From Gammaproteobacteria bacterium (GTDB lineage Bacteria > Pseudomonadota > Gammaproteobacteria > Steroidobacterales > Rariloculaceae), in contig JAJDWR010000016.1 in the NCBI GenBank assembly GCA_022825505.1, positions 110,838 to 174,837 of the forward strand: DNA of 64,000 nucleotides, given 5' to 3'. The notes under the pieces are model-generated. The model was not told the origin of the DNA. It saw nothing but the letters and a program-made list of their open reading frames with translations, and searched no databases. Below, in pieces: positions 17,216 through 25,003 of the stretch (positions within the stretch are counted from its first letter, which is position 1; the number at the start of each line of letters is the position of its first letter). The translations under genes were made by a program, and so were the position numbers.

Positions 17216-18100
17216 TTGGATAGGGCATTGGATATCTATCCGGTTCGGGAAGAGACGCTGCTGCGCCTTTCCGATGCAGACGGAGACGACGAATCCCAGG
17301 TTGTGACGGCGCAGAACTTCGCTGTCGAGCTTTGGCAGCCTCCGAGTGCCGCCCGGCTGGAGCGCGCGGGAGAATTCGAATCCATCGTGCTGGTCTCCGC
17401 GGGCAACGCGCGGATAGAGACTGCTGACGATGCCATTTGGCGTGGCGACGATGCCATAGGGAATGTCGACAATGCCGTTCAGCTCGGTGCGGGCTCCGTC
17501 GCGATCGTACCTGCGGGCAGATTCCAGGTTGTCGCCGGCGAGTCGGCGCAGGTCGCGATTGTCCACTCGAAACCGCCGGAGGCACTTCGGCGGCGCGCGA
17601 TCAACTCTGCTCATTACACGAGGGTAGACGAAAGGATCGTTCCGCCGCGGAGGCACTTTCGGCGCGTCTCCAATCCGGGTCGAGTCAATCGCTACGAAGT
17701 CGCAGACCTTGCAACGTTACCCCATGCCGACCGGACTCGCATGATCCAGTCGGACGCCATCAGCATCAACTGGGTCGAGTACGAGGGTGCGCGGGACCCG
17801 ACCCGGCTCAGTCCGCACAATCATTCGGCGTTCGAGCAGGCATCCCTGGGACTCAGGGGCACCTTCATCTACCACCTGCGCGTGCCCTGGATGCCGGATT
17901 CCACCGCCTGGCGGGCCGACCGGCATGAACGCATCGACGCACCGTGTATCGGCGTCTTTCCGGTCGGGCTCATCCACACGGTAACCGGCAGCCCGGGTTC
18001 CGGCAGGAACCTCCTGATTGACGTCTTTTCGCCCGTCCGGGACGACTTTGTCGAAAAGGGGTGGGTTGCCAATTCAGCCGAATATGAGTCAATTGGCTGA
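17216..18100 (+). CDS. Bicupin protein, possible dioxygenase or isomerase
   Basis: 294 aa with two cupin-like barrels. The second is clearer: LSPHNHSAFEQASLGL carries His-x-His and a downstream Glu/Gln, with VGLIHTVTGS as the second cupin motif. The first half (LVSAGNARIE, GSVAIVPAGRFQV) has lost obvious metal ligands. No ATG is available; TTG at 17216 or 17228 must start it, so the N-terminus is uncertain. It sits between a C-C hydrolase-like gene and a PDC-lactonase-like gene, consistent with a role in ring-cleavage product metabolism. No reaction can be named. Confidence 0.7.
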   Translation: MDRALDIYPVREETLLRLSDADGDDESQVVTAQNFAVELWQPPSAARLERAGEFESIVLVSAGNARIETADDAIWRGDDAIGNVDNAVQLGAGSVAIVPAGRFQVVAGESAQVAIVHSKPPEALRRRAINSAHYTRVDERIVPPRRHFRRVSNPGRVNRYEVADLATLPHADRTRMIQSDAISINWVEYEGARDPTRLSPHNHSAFEQASLGLRGTFIYHLRVPWMPDSTAWRADRHERIDAPCIGVFPVGLIHTVTGSPGSGRNLLIDVFSPVRDDFVEKGWVANSAEYESIG

Positions 18101-18207
18101 TGTGCCCGATCGCCTGATGCCGTTCACTGTCCTGGTGGACAGAACCCTGTACCGTGGACGCTCCGCTGCTTGACAGCCCTGAGAGAGATCAGCCGCTGGC
18201 TCGCGCA

Positions 18208-19116
18208 TCAGCCGTCGGCTTGTGCCTCCGTCGAATCGGAGGGGAAGTCGTAGAGCTTCGCGGGGTTGTGCACCAGGATTCGCTCCAGGTTCCGGGCCGA
18301 AACGTCGAGTTGGGCGAGCCAGTCGATAGGGCCCGCCGTCGCGTGCATCGGCTTGTGGAACAGGGCCGGGTAGGGCCAGTCGGAACCCCATATCAGGCGT
18401 TCGGGGTTCGCGTCGACGAGTGCTTGGGCGAACGGCAGCGAGCGTGGCCAAGGGTACGACTGGTCGCTCGAGTAGCGGTAGTAGCCGGATATCTTGGTCC
18501 ATATCGAGCCTTCGCCAACCGTTTTGAGAAGGGACTGAAAGGCGGGCTGGTCGATTCCCGCATCGAAGTCGTAGAGCCTTCCGCCCATGTGGTCGACACA
18601 GACCTCGACGGGCAGATCGAGGAGGACGGGCAACAGCCTTTCCCACTCTTCGGCGCCCAGACTCATGTACAGCAGGTGCCACCCGTACGGCGCCACCTTG
18701 TCGGCGATGGTGCGAATCTTGGCTTCGGTCAGCGGCGCGCCTCCGAAGCCGGTCACTCGCGCGGCGCGGATCCCGGCCCGGTGCCAGGCGGCAATCTGTT
18801 CGTCCGACACCGTTTCGTCGGGCAGAACCGCCCCGCGGGCGGCTTCGCCCAGTTGCGCCATGGCATCCAGCGTAATGTCCGGCGTCGTTCCGGCGACGGT
18901 GACGTGAACGACGATGACACGGTCGATTCCGGATATCCGCAGGTAATTCTCGAGGTCCCGGGCCGTCGCCTCGGGCGGGGTATACACTCGCTTCTCCACC
19001 AATGGATAGCGATCGAACGGACCCACGACGTGAACATGCGTATCGCAAGTGTTGCGGGGCAGGCGAAACGCCGGAGCGCCCGGTTTTCCGGGCCCGGGAC
19101 AGGGTCTGGCATCCAC
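18208..19116 (-). CDS. Amidohydrolase, 2-pyrone-4,6-dicarboxylate lactonase-like
   Basis: 302 aa TIM-barrel amidohydrolase. The first metal motif is D25-T-H27-V-H29 followed by VGPFDRYPL, and a late Asp sits in IWGSDWPYP. The YTPPEAT segment after the HxH region and the overall length match the LigI/PDC-lactonase branch, which opens 2-pyrone-4,6-dicarboxylate, the lactone formed downstream of LigC. With the LigC-like gene at 10515 this would give two consecutive steps of protocatechuate 4,5-cleavage. Other lactones are possible substrates. It diverges from the GlcG-like gene; the 128-base gap holds the shared motif at 19189. Confidence 0.78.
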   Translation of the reverse strand: MDARPCPGPGKPGAPAFRLPRNTCDTHVHVVGPFDRYPLVEKRVYTPPEATARDLENYLRISGIDRVIVVHVTVAGTTPDITLDAMAQLGEAARGAVLPDETVSDEQIAAWHRAGIRAARVTGFGGAPLTEAKIRTIADKVAPYGWHLLYMSLGAEEWERLLPVLLDLPVEVCVDHMGGRLYDFDAGIDQPAFQSLLKTVGEGSIWTKISGYYRYSSDQSYPWPRSLPFAQALVDANPERLIWGSDWPYPALFHKPMHATAGPIDWLAQLDVSARNLERILVHNPAKLYDFPSDSTEAQADG

Positions 19117-19188
19117 CGGTCAGGACTCCGTCTTCCGAATCGTCATGGTCATCGTATTCCGTTCATTGCAAGATAGAACGCCGGTTAC

Positions 19189-19204
19189 TCTATCATATGA
19201 TTGA
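19189..19204 (+). promoter_or_regulatory. Near-palindromic operator-like site TCTATCATATGATTGA
   Basis: The sequence is a near-palindrome (TCWATC-N4-GATWGA) in the gap between divergent amidohydrolase and GlcG-like genes. An almost identical copy, differing at two central bases, lies at 23294-23309 between the TetR-fusion and monooxygenase genes. This spacing and symmetry suit a dimeric regulator. Confidence 0.5.
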
Positions 19205-19244
19205 AACGGCTTGCGGACACATCTGACTTCGAGGAGAACCACTC

Positions 19245-19673
19245 ATGGCATCGATTCCCCTGGCGGCAGCCAACGAAATCTGCGAACGGACCCTGGCGGC
19301 GGGCAAGGACATGGGGTTGAAGCCCCTGGCCGCGGCCGTAGTGGACGACGGCGGTCACGTCGTCGCCTTCCAGCGGGCCGACGGGGCGAGCTTCTTCCGG
19401 TACGAACTGGCCTTCGGCAAGGCTTACGCGGCTGCCGGGCTGGGTTTCCCGACGACATCCGGCCTGCAGGGTTTTCTGGAGTCCCGGCCGCTGTTCAACG
19501 ACTACCTCAACGAAAATTCCAACCGCAAGTTTCTCGCCGATGCCGGCGGCGTCAAGATTTTCGATGATCGTGGCGTATGCATCGGGGCGGTCGGCGTCAC
19601 GGGAGACGTCTCCATCAAGGACGAGGAAGCGGGGGTCAGGGGCATACTGGCGTCCGGCCTGAAGACGGCCTGA
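19245..19673 (+). CDS. GlcG/HbpS-family protein
   Basis: 142 aa, the normal length for the GlcG/HbpS family (haem-degrading-domain fold). Typical features are AAVVDDGGHVVAFQRADGAS near residues 30-50, the central LAFGKAYAA helix, and the C-terminal GVCIGAVGVTGD segment. Members are found in glycolate, haem and aromatic catabolic operons and mostly lack a defined reaction. A strong AGGAG precedes the ATG. It is divergent from the lactonase-like gene and probably controlled through the site at 19189. Confidence 0.88.
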   Translation: MASIPLAAANEICERTLAAGKDMGLKPLAAAVVDDGGHVVAFQRADGASFFRYELAFGKAYAAAGLGFPTTSGLQGFLESRPLFNDYLNENSNRKFLADAGGVKIFDDRGVCIGAVGVTGDVSIKDEEAGVRGILASGLKTA

Positions 19674-19841
19674 TGCGGGTTAGACACAACCCCACTTTCT
19701 TCCGGACCGATTCCCCCACGAATTGGCTAATTGCTCATGGCGAACTCTCTGCCATTTCTGGAATTTTTGTGCATATATCCCATCAAAGTATTGTACTTTC
19801 GTATATCGCTTCAGTAATATCCTAGTTGTGCGGAAATACTC

Positions 19842-19870
19842 TTGACATGTTCATGTATTTTTGCTAAATG
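19842..19870 (+). promoter_or_regulatory. Sigma70-type promoter
   Basis: TTGACA at 19842-19847 and TAAATG at 19865-19870 are separated by exactly 17 bases in an unusually AT-rich stretch (about 19690-19950). It should drive the gene starting near 19966. Confidence 0.6.
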
Positions 19871-19965
19871 GCAGCGCCGAAAGCGTTCCCCTCTCGACTG
19901 ACCTTCCATTCATCGCATTTTCTGTTTTTTGTCTCCGTGAGTGCATAGTGAACGATGACCCCAAC

Positions 19966-20394
19966 ATGACGTCCAAAGGTTCGCCTGGCGATAGCGCAAG
20001 TGTTGTGCATCAACAAAATGATGATGTACATACGATATATGTGAACGCGCTAAGGGTACTCATTATTCAAGATGAAGACTGTTGGTTCGCCCACGGTCTG
20101 GAGCTTGACTATGCAGCCGCAGGGCACGATCTTGAGGATGTCAAGCACCGGTTCGTGACAGGTTTGGCGGGGACCATCACCGAACACTTGAAGATTTACG
20201 GCACCATCGAGCACATTCTCAAGGTTGCCCCGCAGGATGTATGGAACCTTTGGTTGAATGCGGAAAAGCACTACTCACTCAACACGGCGTCTTTGCACGA
20301 CCTGAGGGAGTCCGTTCAAGCCGAGTCATGGCGTTTGCCGTTCTCGGGAATTGCGTACCTCGAACCAGACACGGCCTACGCAACTGCTACGTAA
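19966..20394 (+). CDS. Small HicB-like protein of unknown function
   Basis: About 142 aa; the start is uncertain (ATG 19966, or GTG 19948). Residues about 25-90 (ALRVLIIQDEDCWFAHGLEL, GTITEHLKIYG, LKVAPQDVWNLW) recall HicB-type antitoxin-like domains, in which a short beta-alpha core begins with such a QDEDGWxA motif. No DNA-binding C-terminal domain is apparent. It lies behind a good sigma70 promoter in a local AT-rich patch and is followed 21 bases later by an 80-codon frame. The patch interrupts the aromatic-catabolism block and may be a transferred insert. Function unknown. Confidence 0.55.
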   Translation: MTSKGSPGDSASVVHQQNDDVHTIYVNALRVLIIQDEDCWFAHGLELDYAAAGHDLEDVKHRFVTGLAGTITEHLKIYGTIEHILKVAPQDVWNLWLNAEKHYSLNTASLHDLRESVQAESWRLPFSGIAYLEPDTAYATAT

Positions 20395-20415
20395 TCACCT
20401 GGCCTATCTGAAGTC

Positions 20416-20658
20416 ATGCGAGGTCACGGCGGTTCCGGAGCTGTTGCCCGAGCGTCTGTACTTGAGGTGTTTCGCCGTCACCACGTCGATGTGGCTGAGG
20501 GCGAAGATGGCGAAAGTGTAATATTGGCGGGCAACGGTGCCGTTGAAGCGCATGTGCTCATGGCCTATGTGCCACGGCGGCAGCTACATCGCTTCGCCCG
20601 CGTATTCGATATTCCGATCGAGCACTTCTACCACCCGGCAATGGCCGCTGCCCATTAG
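20416..20658 (+). CDS. Small ORF downstream of the HicB-like gene
   Basis: 80 aa, no signal peptide. The C-terminal part (VLMAYVPRRQLHRFARVFDIPIEHFYHP) looks like a compact basic domain and is more protein-like than the alternative frames. The first ~15 residues are less convincing, and the true start may differ. Its 21-base spacing from the upstream HicB-like gene suggests a two-gene unit, possibly of toxin-antitoxin type, but the HicA fold is not recognisable. Low certainty. Confidence 0.35.
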   Translation: MRGHGGSGAVARASVLEVFRRHHVDVAEGEDGESVILAGNGAVEAHVLMAYVPRRQLHRFARVFDIPIEHFYHPAMAAAH

Positions 20659-20719
20659 CCAGTAATCCATTGCCGTTGGCTGTATCCTTGCGACACCTGC
20701 AATCACCAGGTGGCGCTGC

Positions 20720-21172
20720 TCAAGGCAGAGGCGCCACATCCCTTCGAACCATTACCCGTTCGCCCCGATGGCTTTGCGTCTTCCAGACGCCTTCGACCGC
20801 TACGCACCGAACTCGCAGGGACCAGATCGCAACGGGGTGCTCCAACGTGGCCGGCGACGCGGCTGGCTCTCCACCGCGGTGGATGAAGACGGTGACGTAC
20901 GCATGGACCGTAGCGGATTCGGGGCTGTCGACATCGACGAGAACGTTCGAGAGCAAGTGGCGGATGGCCACCGATTCCGACCGCTGCTCCAGCACGCTCA
21001 GAATCTTGTCCCTGCCGCTCAGCAGTTCACCCATACGAAGCCACTCGCCGTCCTCCACAAAGAGGTCCGCCGTCTCCCGGTAGGCGCGCTCGTCCAGGCA
21101 ACGATAGAACCGGGCGAGCAGTTGGGTGCAGTCCCACTCGATGGCTCTTCTTTCTTCAGGTGTCATTGGCAT
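20720..21172 (-). CDS. SnoaL/NTF2-like protein
   Basis: 150 aa. N-terminal helices with LLARFYRCLDERAYRETADLFVEDGEW, then IRHLLSNVLVDVDS and HAYVTVFIHRGG, are typical of the SnoaL-like NTF2 fold found in small hydratases, isomerases and ring-hydroxylating dioxygenase accessory proteins. Residues near 33-45 (TADLFVEDGEW) fit the usual pocket entrance. GGAAAG precedes the ATG. It is divergent from the FAH-family gene and may act on an intermediate in the same pathway; the reaction is not readable. Confidence 0.75.
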   Translation of the reverse strand: MPMTPEERRAIEWDCTQLLARFYRCLDERAYRETADLFVEDGEWLRMGELLSGRDKILSVLEQRSESVAIRHLLSNVLVDVDSPESATVHAYVTVFIHRGGEPAASPATLEHPVAIWSLRVRCVAVEGVWKTQSHRGERVMVRRDVAPLP

Positions 21173-21222
21173 CTTTCCGGGGTTGTTCGCGGCCGCGGTG
21201 GGGTCCGCTGCTATGTGCGGAT

Positions 21223-21239
21223 TCTATCGACCGTTTTAA
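21223..21239 (+). promoter_or_regulatory. Shared TCTATC motif upstream of FAH-family gene
   Basis: TCTATCGACCGTTTTAA lies 59 bases before the GTG at 21298, in the gap with the divergent SnoaL-like gene. Its 5' part GATTCTATCGA (21220-21230) is an exact 11-base match, in opposite orientation, to 16281-16291. Confidence 0.45.
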
Positions 21240-21297
21240 TTCGGCGCCAGAGCGTCTACGATGTCGGCCGGAGACCGAAGCCGCAGAGGGAGGGACC

Positions 21298-22287
21298 GTG
21301 CAGTTCGGAACGATATTGATTGAAGACAGGCCGGAGCTGGTTGTAAGGGTCGACGAGGCCCATCTGGTGGTCTTGCGCGACGCGTACCGAGCGTGCGCAA
21401 TGGAAGGTGCTCCCGCTACGTTTCAGGCGCTGGTTGAGGCCGGTCCGCACGAATTGCGAAGGGTCTCGGAGGCCCTGGCCGGTCTGGCCAGCGCCGGCGT
21501 TCCGCTGCTGGAGATCGATTCGGCCGACTGGCTGCCGCCGCAACGCCATCCGACGAAGATTTTCGGTGTGGCATTCAATAACGTTGGCATTCGAAAGGCC
21601 GCGCACGTCGATCCCGGCGTGCCGAATTTCTTTCTGAAGGCGCCGTCCAGTCTCATCGGACACGGGAAATCCGTGGTCGTGAAACGTCACTATGGCCACA
21701 CGATGCCGGAGCCGGAGCTTTGCGTGATCCTCGGCAGGCGGGCGCGGAACGTCGACGAAGCCCACGCGCTGGATTTCGTGTTCGGCTACAGCGTTATGGA
21801 CGACGTGACCTCCCACGGGATGAAGTTCGGCATGGACAGCATCGCGACGACGCGGGAGCCGGACCTGCTTCAACCGGAACACCTGTCCTGGCGCAGACTG
21901 CACGGCCCCGAAGATCGGGACGTTTACTTTGTCTACCATGCGCGGTCGAAGGCGACCGATACCTTCGGCCCGATGGGACCGTGGATCACGACCGCCGACG
22001 AGATTCCGGATCCGAACACCCTGCGCGTCGACGGGTACGTGGACGGTGAGCAATTCTCGTCGGATACGACGGCGAGTTATACCTATTCCGTCCAGCAACT
22101 CGTGGCCGAGGCGAGCCGCTACTTCACGCTCGAGCCGGGCGACATCATCAATTGCGGTACTTCCGCGAAGGGCATGGGAAACTACCCACGCGCCCACCGC
22201 AACATCAACTTTCAGGAGCGCGAGTGCGAAATCGAAATCGAGATCGAGGGCCTGGGGCGGTTATCCCATCTTGTCGTTCACGGCTGA
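21298..22287 (+). CDS. Fumarylacetoacetate-hydrolase-family enzyme
   Basis: 329 aa. The C-terminal two thirds is the FAH catalytic domain: metal-binding MPEPELCVILG (Glu-x-Glu), FGYSVMDDVTSHG (Asp), and GDIINCGTSAKGMG near the end. The family cleaves C-C bonds or hydrates or decarboxylates products of ring cleavage. The N-terminal ~80 residues form the usual small cap. The start is GTG 21298 behind GAGGGAGG; an extension to 21160 would overlap the divergent gene and is rejected. The last 27 bases overlap the convergent TetR-fusion gene. Confidence 0.85.
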   Translation: MQFGTILIEDRPELVVRVDEAHLVVLRDAYRACAMEGAPATFQALVEAGPHELRRVSEALAGLASAGVPLLEIDSADWLPPQRHPTKIFGVAFNNVGIRKAAHVDPGVPNFFLKAPSSLIGHGKSVVVKRHYGHTMPEPELCVILGRRARNVDEAHALDFVFGYSVMDDVTSHGMKFGMDSIATTREPDLLQPEHLSWRRLHGPEDRDVYFVYHARSKATDTFGPMGPWITTADEIPDPNTLRVDGYVDGEQFSSDTTASYTYSVQQLVAEASRYFTLEPGDIINCGTSAKGMGNYPRAHRNINFQERECEIEIEIEGLGRLSHLVVHG

Positions 22288-23139
22288 AACTGCAGCGGCA
22301 TCGAGAGATTCGATGCCTACGGTGACATGCTCGACGCCGGCGTTCGACGGCGGCGCGGTCCAGATCGCCACCGCAATGGGCGTCAGCGCGGCCATGGTCG
22401 CCGAATATTCCTCGTTGCCGCACTCGCCCCCTGACAGTCGAATCAGGCGATCCCGATTATGGCCGGCTGCGGCCATGATCGCGATCATCGAGTGGTATCG
22501 CCAGTGAAAATCCGTCGCCGATAGCCGCGGCATCCGTTTGCGGAATGCAGCCTGGAAACGGGGGTGCAACTCGCCGTAGACGTTCTTGAGCAAGGTCCGG
22601 GAAGTCGTTTGCGGATCGTTCACGAGCCAGACGAGAAACCGAGAAAAGTGCTGCCAACCGGGGTCCGCGCTGAGGCTCGCCTCCACGCTGGGCCCCATGA
22701 ACGCCTGTACCAGGTCCTCGAGTCTGGCGGGATCGGATCTTTCCCTTGCTTCCGCCAAACGCTTGAGACGCGCGCCGTTGATGGTCCCTAGCCTTCGATC
22801 CACCAGGGCATCGATCAATGCCTGACGGTCGCCGAAATGATAGTGGATGGCGGCGATATTGACCTTTGCCTTGGACATGATGCGCCGCAGCGAAACGGCC
22901 ATGCCTTCCTCGGCCAGCAATCGTTCCGCCGTATCGAGAATGGTCTTGCGAGTCGTCCGTTGGGGTATGCCCAACCCGTTGACCTCGTCACCGAACTCTC
23001 GCCGCCAGCGAAACAACGTCTGTTTCGATACACCGAGCCTGTCGGCAACATCGACGACGCGTTTCCCGCCGGCCTGGAGCCGGGCCGCCTTCTTCAGCAA
23101 CCCCTCGATTTCGGATCGACTGTGCCGCTTACCCGCCAT
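22261..23139 (-). CDS. TetR-family regulator fused to a transposase-like HTH
   Basis: 292 aa, longer than the usual ~200 aa TetR protein. Residues about 12-50 (KKAARLQAGGKRVVDVADRL, then GVSKQTLFRWRREFG) match the HTH of IS3-type transposase OrfA proteins. A standard TetR N-domain follows at about 61-110 (TILDTAERLLAEEG, IHYHFGDRQALIDALV), then a TetR-like ligand domain. It diverges from the FAD monooxygenase gene, with the near-palindrome at 23294 in the gap. It is the likeliest candidate to bind that site; this is unproved. Confidence 0.88.
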   Translation of the reverse strand: MAGKRHSRSEIEGLLKKAARLQAGGKRVVDVADRLGVSKQTLFRWRREFGDEVNGLGIPQRTTRKTILDTAERLLAEEGMAVSLRRIMSKAKVNIAAIHYHFGDRQALIDALVDRRLGTINGARLKRLAEARERSDPARLEDLVQAFMGPSVEASLSADPGWQHFSRFLVWLVNDPQTTSRTLLKNVYGELHPRFQAAFRKRMPRLSATDFHWRYHSMIAIMAAAGHNRDRLIRLSGGECGNEEYSATMAALTPIAVAIWTAPPSNAGVEHVTVGIESLDAAAVSAVNDKMG

Positions 23140-23293
23140 GGACCACCCACCATGTCATTATGTGACCATTACCCTAACACGATTGAATTGGTAACAAGCA
23201 AAGCGCGTCGCTCGCGCCAGGTGGCCTTGTATGGGAGAACGGAGTCCCGTTGTTCGGGACTCGTTGGGCATTCTCCACAATAGACAAGAATTT

Positions 23294-23309
23294 TCTATCA
23301 TGCGATTGA
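23294..23309 (+). promoter_or_regulatory. Near-palindromic operator-like site TCTATCATGCGATTGA
   Basis: Differs from 19189-19204 only at the two central bases. It lies in the 232-base gap between the TetR-fusion gene and the FAD monooxygenase, 63 bases before the monooxygenase start. The half-sites TCTATC and GATTGA are nearly symmetric. Confidence 0.5.
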
Positions 23310-23371
23310 TCTGATCTCGGGCAGCGGTCATCATTGGTACCAGAAGTGTCCCGTGCTCCCGAAGTTCCCCG

Positions 23372-25003
23372 ATGGTGACCAACGACAAGAGAGTCTGCGA
23401 TGTCCTCGTGGTGGGCGCCGGACCCGTGGGCCTGGTTGCGGGGATCGACTTGGCGCAGCGGGGGCATGGCGTAATCGTCGTTGACGAGCGACGGACGCCC
23501 AGGCCGCTAACGGTTCGCTGCAACCATGTCTCGGCGAGGTCGATGGAGTTTTTCCGCCGCCTCGGTTTCGCGGACGACGTACGTGCTGCCGGTCTGCCGG
23601 ACGAGTATCCTCACAGCGTTTCGCTGCGCACGAGCTTTACGGGGTTTGAGATCGGGCATATCCCGATCGCCGGCCGGTCCGGGCGCCGGCGGGGCGACGA
23701 GAGCGTGGACAGTCACTGGCCAACACTGGAGCCGCCCCACCGCATCAACCAGATCCACATGGAGCCGGTGATGATGGCGGCGGCGCAGGCGACGCCCGGC
23801 CTGGAGCTCATGTTCGGTGCCCGAGTGGACAAATTCTGCGACGACGGCGCGGTAGTTATCGCTACCGCGCGCCGGACCGCGGGAGATGTGGAGATTGAGG
23901 CAAAGTTCCTTGTGGGCTGCGACGGTGCCCGCTCGGCCGTGCGCAAGGGCATGGGGGCGGCATTCGAGGGCGATCCCGAGCTTGCCCATGTCCAGGCGAG
24001 TCACATCCGCGCGCCGGGCCTGATCGATAAGATGCCTGCCGGACCGGCGTGGGGTATCGTCACCGTTGCGCCGGACATTCAGGGCACGTCGTTTTGCATT
24101 GACGGCGAAAGCGAGTGGATGGTCAACAGCAATCTCCGCCCGGGCGCCAGGGCGCAGAATTTCCCTCGCGATGTTGCTCTACGGCGCATACTCGGGGTCG
24201 ATGACGACTTTCCGCTCGAGATCATCAGCGAACAGGACTGGGTCGGAAGGCGGCTCGTGACCACACGCATGCGCGAAGGCCGCGTGTTTCTCGCCGGGGA
24301 CGCGGCCCACGTCTGGATTCCCTTCGGCGGTTACGGCATGAACGCCGGGATTGCCGACGCCATCGGCCTCGGCTGGCTTCTCGATGCCGTGCTCCGGGGA
24401 TGGGGAGGGGAGGGGATGCTCGATGCCTACGCCGCCGAACGGCACCCCATTACCGGACAAGTTTCGGAGCTTGCAATGAAGAGCTCGATGAAGCACCTCA
24501 AGAGCCGCTGGGACGTACCGGCGGAAATAGCGGAAGACTCATCCGCGGGCGATGCGGCACGGGAATACGTCCGCGGAAACATCTACGAGCTCAACCTCCA
24601 CTCCTACTGCTGCGCCGGGCTCAACTTCGGCTATTTCTACGATGCATCGCCCATCATCGCCTACGATGGCGAAAGAGCGCCCACCTACGACGTATACAAT
24701 TGCACGCCGTCCACGGTTCCCGGTTGCCGCATGCCGCACATGACGTTGCCGGACGGAAGATCCCTGTACGACACGCTGGGAGCGGGGTACACATTGTTTC
24801 GCAACGATCCGGACGTTTCTGTGGAAACTCTGGCCACGGCCGCCCATTCCCTTGACGCACCGCTGGAAGTCGTCGACATACCGCCGTGGCCCGAGCACGC
24901 TCAGAAGCTGGTTCTGGTGCGGCCCGATTTCCACGTCGCCTGGCGAGGCGACGCGGTCCCGAAGGACGCCCTCATGCTGATGCGAACGTTGTGCGGCCGC
25001 TAG
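23372..25003 (+). CDS. FAD-dependent aromatic monooxygenase
   Basis: 543 aa, the size of PheA/MhpA/TfdB-type flavin hydroxylases. The Rossmann motif is VVGAGPVGLVAG (about 14-25); the second FAD motif is VFLAGDAAHVWIPFGGYGMN near residue 305; a thioredoxin-like C-terminal domain ends LVLVRPDFHVAWRGD. The family hydroxylates phenolic rings with NAD(P)H and O2, preparing them for cleavage. It is cytoplasmic. The MFS gene overlaps its end by 13 bases, so uptake and hydroxylation are probably coexpressed. It diverges from the TetR-fusion gene. Confidence 0.9.
   Translation: MVTNDKRVCDVLVVGAGPVGLVAGIDLAQRGHGVIVVDERRTPRPLTVRCNHVSARSMEFFRRLGFADDVRAAGLPDEYPHSVSLRTSFTGFEIGHIPIAGRSGRRRGDESVDSHWPTLEPPHRINQIHMEPVMMAAAQATPGLELMFGARVDKFCDDGAVVIATARRTAGDVEIEAKFLVGCDGARSAVRKGMGAAFEGDPELAHVQASHIRAPGLIDKMPAGPAWGIVTVAPDIQGTSFCIDGESEWMVNSNLRPGARAQNFPRDVALRRILGVDDDFPLEIISEQDWVGRRLVTTRMREGRVFLAGDAAHVWIPFGGYGMNAGIADAIGLGWLLDAVLRGWGGEGMLDAYAAERHPITGQVSELAMKSSMKHLKSRWDVPAEIAEDSSAGDAAREYVRGNIYELNLHSYCCAGLNFGYFYDASPIIAYDGERAPTYDVYNCTPSTVPGCRMPHMTLPDGRSLYDTLGAGYTLFRNDPDVSVETLATAAHSLDAPLEVVDIPPWPEHAQKLVLVRPDFHVAWRGDAVPKDALMLMRTLCGR

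Noticed and set aside
16277..17656. 459-codon minus-strand frame
   Set aside because: Antisense to the alpha/beta hydrolase and bicupin genes; composition is shadow-like.
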